Of a stretch of 13,578 bases of DNA, positions 1 through 4,546 are shown piece after piece. Where the stretch lies: NCBI GenBank assembly GCA_020433835.1, contig JAGRBY010000138.1, positions 1-13,578 of the forward strand. The letters are read 5' to 3'. The stretch comes from Anaerolineae bacterium. Its GTDB lineage: Bacteria; Chloroflexota; Anaerolineae; 4572-78; J111. Position 1 is the first letter of the stretch, and every line of letters begins with the position of its first letter. The notes under the pieces were generated by a model that did not search any database, was not told the DNA's origin, and saw only the letters and a list, made by a program, of their open reading frames with translations. Both the position numbers and the translations under genes were made by a program.

Positions 1-38
1 CAGGACGGTCTGGCTTCTAAGAATGTGTAAGCGTTCAT
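1..38 (-). CDS. N-terminus of an unidentified minus-strand gene (partial)
   Basis: On the minus strand an ATG at 38-36 opens a reading frame (MNAYTFLEARPS) that runs off the left edge. It is preceded by a strong ribosome site, GAGGAGGAAC (complement of 44-53), 8 bases from the ATG. Twelve residues are too few to assign a family, so no function is proposed. The gene is divergent from the DUF1269 gene. Its leader contains a hairpin (102-124) and a heptad repeat (61-91). The call rests on the Shine-Dalgarno site and the open frame only. Confidence 0.55.
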   Translation of the reverse strand, partial: MNAYTFLEARPS

Positions 39-60
39 CGTAAGTTCCTCCTCTAAAAAT

Positions 61-91
61 AGCAGATAGCGGTTAGCTGATAGCCGATAGC
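61..91. repeat. Short tandemly repeated repetitive sequence, period 7
   Basis: AGC recurs every seven bases with variable spacers (AGCAGAT, AGCGGTT, AGCTGAT, AGCCGAT, AGC). The same TAGCGGTTAG word reappears at 4346-4355, and its complement at 4387-4396. Heptanucleotide repeats of this kind are best known from cyanobacteria and also occur in filamentous Chloroflexota. No function is apparent. It lies in the 5' leader of the minus-strand gene at the window edge. Confidence 0.6.
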
Positions 92-101
92 AAAAGTTTT
101 T

Positions 102-124
102 AGAGCAAGTCAGCGACTTGTTCT
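102..124. other. Hairpin in the leader of the partial minus-strand gene
   Basis: AGAGCAAGTC and GACTTGTTCT form a 10-bp stem with one G-T pair around a 3-base loop. No T-run follows on either strand, so it is not a standard terminator. It could be a leader RNA structure or an operator. No riboswitch family is recognised. Confidence 0.4.
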
Positions 125-209
125 AAGGTTTTCATTGTTGGTGTCGTTTTGTCTGTAGATGCTCCATTGCAGAAGCAATTACGTTTCATAAATAACAATA
201 AGGGAATTT

Positions 210-354
210 GGGTAGAAAGGCACTACCCTGTGGGATAGGGAAAAGGATGGATGAGGGTAGCGCTGCTGTTCCCGATAAACATCTTTTGCCCCGCTACAGC
301 CCTTTACCTTGAACCTACCCCTGAACCTACCCCTGAACCTATCCTCAGGGGTAG
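210..354. promoter_or_regulatory. Cluster of CTACCC/GGGTAG boxes upstream of the DUF1269 gene
   Basis: Eight copies of CTAYCC or its complement lie in about 145 bases: 210-215, 223-228, 232-238, 254-260, 315-321, 327-333, 339-344 and 348-354. Two adjacent pairs form 16-base inverted repeats (223-238 and 339-354). A stretch at about 309-344 repeats with a 12-base period (CTACCCCTGAAC). CTACCCCTGA at 327-336 and TCAGGGGTAG at 345-354 are a perfect 10-bp inverted repeat. The last site abuts the promoter-like core. The layout suggests a multi-site operator. The alternative is repeat decay, since CCTACCCC words also occur in the heptad insertion at 6590-6683. Confidence 0.45.
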
Positions 355-382
355 AGCTTTTTGAGACCGACTGAAGTATGCT
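339..382 (+). promoter_or_regulatory. Shared promoter-like module, copy 1 (DUF1269 gene)
   Basis: The 16-base imperfect inverted repeat CTATCCTCAGGGGTAG (339-354) is followed by GCTTTT in the -35 region and, 21 bases after GTAG, by GTATGCT (376-382). The same elements in the same register occur at 1797-1840 and 9839-9882. TATGCT fits a -10 hexamer. The -35 region is not TTGACA-like, so an activator or an alternative sigma factor is inferred. Transcription would start near 389 and give a leader of about 50 bases. Confidence 0.5.
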
Positions 383-438
383 GGTTTCAGTAAATAAAAC
401 ATTATGCAATAGCACATCAAACAAAAGGAGATTATCTG

Positions 439-978
439 ATGAGTGACTTAATTGCTGTAGCTTACCCTAATGAAGAGCGGGCCAACGAAGTGTTGGCGAC
501 CGTGCGCCAACTGCAAACAGAATATTTAGTTGATTTAGATGACGCCATCGTGGTTACCAAAGATGCCAACGGTAAATTGAAATTACACCAGTCGGTCAAT
601 TTGACCGCTGTTGGGGCGGTTGATGGTGCTTTCTGGGGCTGGCTGGTGGGGCTGATTTTCACCTTGCCCTTCCCGTTTATGGCTCCGGTAGCCTGGTTGG
701 GCGTGTCCGTGGCAACAGCGGGAGTCGGGGCGTTGGCCGGAGCCATTGGCGGCCATTTCTCCGATTACGGTATTGATGACCAGTTTGTCAAAGATTTGAG
801 CGAGGCTATGTCGCCCGGTAGTTCGGCGCTGTTTATCCTGGCGCGAAAAATTACCCCAGACAAGGTCATCGCCGAGATTAGCCGGTATGGCGGTACTGTT
901 CTGCGTACTTCTTTCTCGAAAGAAGCGGAGGACCAACTGCGGGCTGCCTTGAGCGCTAATGAAGCCGCTATGGCCTAG
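439..978 (+). CDS. DUF1269 family membrane-associated protein
   Basis: This 179-residue protein begins MSDLIAVAYPNEERANEVL, the usual opening of DUF1269 proteins. A charged N-terminal alpha/beta segment (about 1-52, including VVTKDANGKLKLHQ) precedes a Gly/Ala-rich hydrophobic core at about 57-108 that could form a membrane hairpin. The C-terminal segment (about 112-170) contains DYGIDDQFVKDL, SALFIL and YGGTVLRTSF, all typical of the family. Family function is unestablished; members often sit near stress and envelope genes, as here. AAGGAG at 425-430, 8 bases before the ATG, fixes the start. It lies directly downstream of promoter-like copy 1 and the CTACCC cluster. Assignment to the family is confident; the role is unknown. 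Confidence 0.85.
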   Translation: MSDLIAVAYPNEERANEVLATVRQLQTEYLVDLDDAIVVTKDANGKLKLHQSVNLTAVGAVDGAFWGWLVGLIFTLPFPFMAPVAWLGVSVATAGVGALAGAIGGHFSDYGIDDQFVKDLSEAMSPGSSALFILARKITPDKVIAEISRYGGTVLRTSFSKEAEDQLRAALSANEAAMA

Positions 979-1067
979 GGGCAGCACAACGGTCTTAGTC
1001 GAGACTCAGTGGATTCAAATGCTTCGAGAAGTCAAAACCTGCCAGATCTGAAAATTGGATCTGCTGA

Positions 1068-1118
1068 GACGACACCGGGAATGAAAATTACCGTAGGACA
1101 AACTTAAGTTTGTCCTAC
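1068..1118 (+). repeat. Dispersed 51-bp palindromic repeat, copy A
   Basis: The repeat starts GACGACACCGGGAATGA and ends in a perfect 26-base palindrome (1093-1118) centred on AACTTAAGTT. Copy B, on the minus strand at 3980-4030, matches it at 48 of 51 positions. It lies between the DUF1269 and PRC-barrel genes with no open frame. It resembles a small intergenic repeat of the REP or MITE class. As RNA it would fold into a long hairpin without a T-run. Confidence 0.75.
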
Positions 1119-1148
1119 AAGCCTTATTTTAGACGAGGAGTTTAAACT

Positions 1149-1751
1149 ATGGATCTGCCTATTAATGTTGATGTAGCTTGCGCCGACGGTCGTTGCGGCG
1201 TGTCCACCTATATCATTCTGAATCCAACTACCGAGAAGGTGACACACTTGGTGGTTAAGGAAAAAGCGTTTCCTCATATCGAGCGCTTGGTGCCGTTGAA
1301 CTTTGTGATTGAGAGCACCCCGCATCTAATCCGGTTACGCTGTACACAGCATGAACTGGCCCACATGAAGCAGTTCATCAAAACGGAATTTATTCCTGCT
1401 GTTACTCCTGGGGGGGGCGGTGAGCCATTTCTGATGTGGCCCTACGTTATGCCTGAGAATACGGTTTTGTCGATTGAGCATGAACAGACCCCACCCGGCG
1501 AGTTAGCCGTCCATCGGGGGACGCAGGTAAAAGCTACCGACGGAGCGGTGGGGCGGGTTGATGAGTTTCTGCTCAACCCGCTCAATGAACACATTACACA
1601 CCTGGTGCTGCGCGAAGGCCACCTATGGGGACAGAAGGATGTGACTATTCCCCTTTCGCAAATTGAGCGGATTGAGGAAGACACGATTTATCTGAAATTA
1701 GACAAACACCATGTTGCAGAGTTACCTACCATCCTGGTTCGCCGCAGGTAG
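1149..1751 (+). CDS. Double PRC-barrel domain protein
   Basis: This 200-residue protein has two PRC-barrel-like beta domains, at about 1-75 and 118-192. Each carries the characteristic pattern of a Gly-containing strand, then a turn with N-P, then THLVV or THLVL. The first reads GVSTYIILNPTTEKVTHLVV and the second GRVDEFLLNPLNEHITHLVL. A linker of about 40 residues, including PGGGGEPF, joins them. PRC barrels act as binding modules in ribosome maturation, photosynthetic reaction centres and many stress-linked soluble proteins. No partner can be read from the sequence. The start is supported by GAGGAG (1135-1140), 8 bases upstream. No signal peptide is seen. Eight consecutive G bases at 1410-1417 lie in the linker, with the frame intact. 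Confidence 0.82.
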   Translation: MDLPINVDVACADGRCGVSTYIILNPTTEKVTHLVVKEKAFPHIERLVPLNFVIESTPHLIRLRCTQHELAHMKQFIKTEFIPAVTPGGGGEPFLMWPYVMPENTVLSIEHEQTPPGELAVHRGTQVKATDGAVGRVDEFLLNPLNEHITHLVLREGHLWGQKDVTIPLSQIERIEEDTIYLKLDKHHVAELPTILVRRR

Positions 1752-1815
1752 GGTTAAGTCGTCGAGACCCTACCCTTGGTTTAGCTACACTTTCTGCTAT
1801 CCCTGAGGGTAGGGT
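1747..1815 (+). promoter_or_regulatory. Overlapping alternative hairpins after the PRC-barrel gene
   Basis: GGTAGGGT (1747-1754, overlapping the stop codon) can pair with ACCCTACC (1767-1774). ACCCTACCC (1767-1775) can instead pair with GGGTAGGGT (1807-1815). The two stems are mutually exclusive and perfect over 8 and 9 bp. Only TTCTATTT follows the second, so termination would be weak. The third strand also belongs to promoter-like copy 2, so the pairing may simply reflect repeated operator boxes. Confidence 0.35.
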
Positions 1816-1840
1816 TTCTATTTAGAAGTTGGCGTATAGT
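1797..1840 (+). promoter_or_regulatory. Shared promoter-like module, copy 2 (hdeD-dps)
   Basis: The inverted repeat CTATCCCTGAGGGTAG (1797-1812) is followed by GGTTTCTAT and, 21 bases after GTAG, by GTATAGT (1834-1840). The 47-base stretch starting one base earlier aligns without gaps to the one before gnd, at 35 identical positions including AGTTGGCGTAT. This is the best evidence that the module is a real element. The leader to the hdeD start would be about 170 bases. Confidence 0.55.
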
Positions 1841-1934
1841 AGTTTACAAGCATAGCCAGTCGCGTTCAACAGAAAGAATGAAGAACCGGGATACGTGAGG
1901 AAAGGAGTGACTATCAACAAAATAAAGGATGACC

Positions 1935-2000
1935 ATGATACGTCGAAGGAAAGAATTAGAGCGTTGTTTCAAAAGTGTTAGTGAATTGACCTTTTATTAA
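1935..2000 (+). CDS. Possible leader peptide upstream of hdeD-like gene
   Basis: A 21-codon frame (MIRRRKELERCFKSVSELTF, then Tyr and TAA) has AAAGGA six to seven bases upstream. It ends three bases before the hdeD ribosome site. A second, overlapping frame of 28 codons begins at GTG 1895 and ends at 1981. Neither resembles a known protein. The unusually long leader makes a short translated or regulatory segment possible, but both could be chance. Confidence 0.18.
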   Translation: MIRRRKELERCFKSVSELTFY

Positions 2001-2015
2001 AAAAGGAGGTACATC

Positions 2016-2579
2016 ATGATTACTAATTTAGCTCGTAATTGGTGGGCACTTGTTTTGCGAGGCATCTTTGCCCTCATTTTTGGTATCATTGCCATTGTCT
2101 GGCCGGGATTGACTATCCTTTCTTTGACCTTTGTCTTTGGCTTTTATGCTCTACTAGACGGTATTTTTGCCCTGGCTGCCACCTGGAGCAACCACAGCCA
2201 TGAACGCTGGTGGCTGCTGCTTATAGAGGGGTTGTTGAGCCTGGCCGCCGGGGTAGTCGCCTTCATCATGCCGGGTGTGACGGCTCTGGCTTTGTTGACG
2301 GTGATTGCCGTCTGGGCTGTCTTGACCGGCATCTTGGAGATTGTGGCTGCTGTTCGGCTGCGCCAGGAAATGCAGAACGAAGTGTGGCTGGGGCTGGCCG
2401 GGCTGGCTTCCATCATCTTTGGCGTACTGTTGGTGGTGTGGCCGGGGGCCGGTCTGGTTACGATAAGCTGGATTGTGGGCTTCTATGCCGTCATCTTTGG
2501 ACTAGCGATGATGGTGCTTGGTTTCCGTTTGCGTGGTATGAATAACACCGTTATGCAGCACGCAGCGGGCACCGCTTAA
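2016..2579 (+). CDS. HdeD family (DUF308) membrane protein
   Basis: This 187-residue, very hydrophobic protein has six predicted transmembrane helices at about 9-29, 33-53, 65-85, 90-112, 121-142 and 147-170. They form three repeats of the DUF308 pattern G-I-x-A-I-V-W-P-G followed by a helix with GFYALLDGI. WPG or MPG occurs in each repeat (IVWPGLTILS, FIMPGVTALA, VVWPGAGLVT). In enteric bacteria HdeD contributes to acid resistance at high cell density; the molecular activity is unknown. AAGGAGGT (2003-2010) places the start unambiguously. The dps gene follows after 37 bases with no terminator between them, so the two are probably co-transcribed from the copy 2 module. Confidence 0.88.
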   Translation: MITNLARNWWALVLRGIFALIFGIIAIVWPGLTILSLTFVFGFYALLDGIFALAATWSNHSHERWWLLLIEGLLSLAAGVVAFIMPGVTALALLTVIAVWAVLTGILEIVAAVRLRQEMQNEVWLGLAGLASIIFGVLLVVWPGAGLVTISWIVGFYAVIFGLAMMVLGFRLRGMNNTVMQHAAGTA

Positions 2580-2616
2580 ACCGGTTCTATTGAACTCTCA
2601 TATAAGGAGATAAACA

Positions 2617-3108
2617 ATGATTAGTGTAAAAGAATTCGCCACCCGCAACGATATTCCGCACTACACGCGGGAAACCATGAGCACGCTGCTCAACCAGCAG
2701 CTTGCCGACACCTTTGCTCTGTACAGCCAGATCAAACAGGCCCACTGGAATGTCAAAGGTGCTGACTTTTATCAACTGCATCTGCTCTTTGATGAAGTAG
2801 CCGCGAGCATCTTTGAATATATCGATATGCTTGCCGAACGGGTCACGGCCTTGGGCGGTTATGCTCGGGGAACGGTGCGCATGGCTAGTAGTGCTTCCCG
2901 GCTGGCCGAGTTTCCCACGGAACTGACCGAAGGGCGACAGTTGGTCGTGGTGTTGGCCGAACGCATGGCCCAATATGGAGCCACAACGCGGGCGGCCATC
3001 GACACCGCTGCCGAAGCCGAAGACCAGAGTACTGCCGACCTGTTTACCCAGATTTCCCGCACCGTAGACAAGCAGCTCTGGTTTTTGGAAGCCCATCTGC
3101 AAAGGTAA
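2617..3108 (+). CDS. dps: Dps-like ferritin, DNA-protecting iron-storage protein
   Basis: This 163-residue Dps/ferritin-like four-helix protein is expected to form a hollow dodecamer. It would oxidise Fe(II), preferably with hydrogen peroxide, and store iron, which limits Fenton damage. All ferroxidase ligands are present: His43 in AHWNVKG, then His55, Asp59, Asp70 and Glu74 in HLLFDEVAASIFEYIDMLAE. The spacing is the same as in Listeria Dps. There is no Lys-rich N-terminal extension, so DNA binding is uncertain. The length is normal for the family. AAGGAG (2604-2609), seven bases before the ATG, defines the start. It follows the HdeD gene closely, and a weak terminator-like structure overlaps its stop codon. 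Confidence 0.93.
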   Translation: MISVKEFATRNDIPHYTRETMSTLLNQQLADTFALYSQIKQAHWNVKGADFYQLHLLFDEVAASIFEYIDMLAERVTALGGYARGTVRMASSASRLAEFPTELTEGRQLVVVLAERMAQYGATTRAAIDTAAEAEDQSTADLFTQISRTVDKQLWFLEAHLQR

Positions 3109-3127
3109 GCTATTTACCCGTTTTTTT
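3104..3127 (+). terminator. Weak intrinsic terminator after dps
   Basis: GGTAA (3104-3108) and TTACC (3114-3118) form a 5-bp stem across the dps stop codon. CG and seven T bases (3121-3127) follow. The T-run is good but the stem is short and A/T-rich, so efficiency may be low. The 81-bp inverted-end element begins right after it and may add structure. Confidence 0.4.
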
Positions 3128-3208
3128 GAAGCACTGATACACTGAATTTTATGAATTCACTGATAGAAGTAGTTCAGGGAATTTAGCCCCACAGTGTATT
3201 AGTGCTTC
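3128..3208. repeat. 81-bp element with 17-bp inverted ends (MITE- or REP-like)
   Basis: GAAGCACTGATACACTG (3128-3144) and CAGTGTATTAGTGCTTC (3192-3208) are inverted copies with one mismatch around a 47-base AT-rich centre. There is no open reading frame and no obvious target-site duplication. It could be a non-autonomous mobile remnant or an intergenic hairpin repeat. A single copy is visible here, so its status as a repeat family cannot be judged. Confidence 0.5.
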
Positions 3209-3234
3209 ACTTGTTCGCACCGGATTTGGTCAAA

Positions 3235-3274
3235 CTACAAGGGTAGTCCAATTCCCGCCAAAATCTTGTATCTT
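3235..3274 (+). promoter_or_regulatory. Shared promoter-like module, weak copy 4 (DUF4203 gene)
   Basis: CTACAAGGGTAG (3235-3246) is a shortened inverted repeat. Exactly 21 bases after its GTAG comes GTATCTT (3268-3274), the same register as in the three stronger copies. The -35 region (TCCAATTC) does not match the others. It stands 71 bases before the gene start. Part of the match could be chance. Confidence 0.3.
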
Positions 3275-3345
3275 GAGATTACCTTCATCTTTTGATGCGG
3301 AAAGAAACCTCATTTGATAACTGAAGGAGGTAAAAGAAACCTACA

Positions 3346-3882
3346 ATGCTTACACCACTTGTAAACTTTTTCATTGGTTTAGCGGCACTCTTGTTTGGGC
3401 GCAAACTTTTTTGGCTATTTGTCGCCGTCGCCGGTTTTGTGCTGGGCGTCATGATTACGCCGACGCTGCTGCCAAGCCAGCCGGAATGGGTGGTGCTATT
3501 GGTCGCCTTGGGGCTTGGCCTGGGAGGAGCCGTTCTGGCTCTTGTCATCCAAGAGGTCGCTGTCGCTGTGGCCGGTTTTATCTTTGGGGGTTATGCGCTC
3601 TTGGCCGTTGTCGCGGCTATTGGCATTGTTCTGGGCCAATGGAGTTGGATTATATTCATTATCGGCGGCGTTATTGGTGCGCTCCTGGTTTTGGCCCTGT
3701 TTGATCCGGCGCTGATTGGACTGTCGGCATTGGTCGGGGCTAACCTCATTATGGGGATGATCCATCTTGCTCCGCTGCTTAATCTCGTACTCTTTGTGGT
3801 TCTGTTCATTGTAGGTGTGGTCTTTCAGATAGGGCTGCTGCGTCGAGAGCCTCTGGACCAAAGACGAATTGCCTATCGTTGA
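3346..3882 (+). CDS. DUF4203/TMEM198-like polytopic membrane protein
   Basis: This 178-residue protein consists almost entirely of hydrophobic helices, six or seven of them, at about 5-22, 23-43, 47-66, 69-92, 97-117, 120-140 and 146-166. They are rich in Gly and Ala (GLGLGGAVLALVIQ, FIFGGYALLAVVAAIG). The C-terminal tail is basic (RREPLDQRRIAYR) and probably cytoplasmic. The pattern resembles the DUF4203 (TMEM198/TM7SF3-type) fold, but that call is tentative and no activity is known. The upstream GGAGG (3326-3330) is 15 bases from the ATG, longer than optimal. No alternative in-frame start lies between them. It neighbours other membrane stress genes and may share their promoter type. Confidence 0.72.
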   Translation: MLTPLVNFFIGLAALLFGRKLFWLFVAVAGFVLGVMITPTLLPSQPEWVVLLVALGLGLGGAVLALVIQEVAVAVAGFIFGGYALLAVVAAIGIVLGQWSWIIFIIGGVIGALLVLALFDPALIGLSALVGANLIMGMIHLAPLLNLVLFVVLFIVGVVFQIGLLRREPLDQRRIAYR

Positions 3883-3969
3883 TGCTGTCAGGCGCGTCGC
3901 CGGAGAGGCAAGAGCGACAGAGCTTGCTTTATCAAACAGAATTGAAGCGAACTTTGTCTCTCCCTTGTT

Positions 3970-4030
3970 GAGAATCACCGTAGGACAAACTTAAGTTTGT
4001 CCTACGGTGATTCTCATTCCCGGTGTCATC
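3970..4030 (-). repeat. Dispersed palindromic repeat, copy B, with 46-base perfect palindrome
   Basis: Positions 3980-4030 read on the minus strand match copy A at 1068-1118 in 48 of 51 positions. Here the palindrome extends to 46 bases (3970-4015), with arms from GAGAATCACCG inward and no loop, centred on TTAA. Transcribed RNA would form a very stable hairpin, so the copy could also limit read-through from the DUF4203 gene, although no T-run follows. Confidence 0.78.
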
Positions 4031-4034
4031 TTAA

Positions 4035-4355
4035 GTGGGACTGCCTGCCTCTTATGTTTTTGTGGGGCGTGGGCCGAATTGGGCCGGTCGACGGGCTGAT
4101 TTTGCCGATGGTGACGCGGAATATGTGAGTCAAACTTCGGAATATGTGAGTCAGACTAACGAATATATAAGACAATCTAATGTATGCGTAAGACAACTCA
4201 ACGAATGGGTGAGTCAACCCAACGTATGCGTAAGACAACTCAACGAATGGGTGAGTCCGGAAGAGGATTATGTGAGTGCCTGCGTGGAATATGGGAGTCA
4301 GCCGGTGAAGGGTTGGGGCTGCACGTTGGGCGAGCTACTTCGCATTAGCGGTTAG
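4035..4355 (+). CDS. Possible heptapeptide-repeat protein (doubtful gene)
   Basis: A GTG-initiated frame of 106 codons spans the 21-bp repeat array. It encodes nine seven-residue units of the type EYVSQTN, VCVRQLN or EWVSQPN at residues 29-91. Because the repeat unit is a multiple of three, open frames are expected on both strands. The minus strand is also open across 4238-4026. No ribosome site precedes the GTG and no known family is recognised. The frame may be an accident of a minisatellite. Units retaining Y/W-V-x-Q in nearly every copy are a mild argument for selection. Confidence 0.25.
   Translation: MGLPASYVFVGRGPNWAGRRADFADGDAEYVSQTSEYVSQTNEYIRQSNVCVRQLNEWVSQPNVCVRQLNEWVSPEEDYVSACVEYGSQPVKGWGCTLGELLRISG
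4119..4307. repeat. Nine-unit 21-bp tandem repeat array
   Basis: Nine contiguous 21-base units run without gaps, with starts at 4119, 4140, 4161, 4182, 4203, 4224, 4245, 4266 and 4287. The type unit begins GAATATGTGAGTCA. Units 4-5 and 6-7 share 34 identical bases, which shows a recent 42-base duplication. Outer units are the most diverged. There are no spacers, so it is not a CRISPR array. It sits in the gene-poor gap between the DUF4203 gene and the kinase operon. Confidence 0.92.
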
Positions 4356-4398
4356 TAGCTACCTTCTATCAGCTACCTGCTAACTGCTAACCGCTATT
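4346..4398. repeat. Heptad repeat with inverted TAGCGGTTAG arms
   Basis: TAGCGGTTAG (4346-4355) and CTAACCGCTA (4387-4396) form a perfect 10-bp inverted repeat. Between them GCTACCT, GCTAACT and GCTAACC repeat with a 7-base period. The same word family occurs at 61-91. It looks like a dispersed short tandem repeat. It could act as a weak hairpin ahead of the kinase operon promoter. Confidence 0.55.
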
Positions 4399-4488
4399 CC
4401 TCAGTTTAGATAGGGGCAAATGGAGTGAGATACTATTGAAAAGGGATTGTCGCCTTGTTTGCCGCGTTCATGGTTTCTGACGCTTCTG

Positions 4489-4497
4489 TGTTATAAT
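4489..4497 (+). promoter_or_regulatory. Extended -10 promoter for the kinase operon
   Basis: TGTTATAAT combines a perfect TATAAT (4492-4497) with the TGn extension, so a strong -35 box is not needed. The best -35-like word, TTCATG (4467-4472), is poorly spaced. A start near 4504 would give a leader of about 43 bases before the GTG start at 4547. It differs from the shared stress module, so the signalling operon is probably expressed constitutively at a basal level. Confidence 0.6.
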
Positions 4498-4546
4498 ATG
4501 TTAAATCGTTGGCTAGAATGTAGAAACGAGAGGCGTCGGAGAATCT

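Noticed and set aside
179..424. Minus-strand open frame with an Arg-Gly repeat (RGRFRGRF)
   Set aside because: It is the translation of the 12-base repeat of CTACCCC boxes. It overlaps the control region of the DUF1269 gene, and no ribosome site or family was recognised.
1410..1417. Run of eight G as a phase-variation switch or frameshift (a second run is at 7929-7936)
   Set aside because: Both frames are intact and domains continue normally on each side. One snapshot gives no evidence of length variation.
4119..4307. CRISPR array
   Set aside because: Units are contiguous and degenerate with no unique spacers, the unit is only 21 bases, and no cas genes are present.
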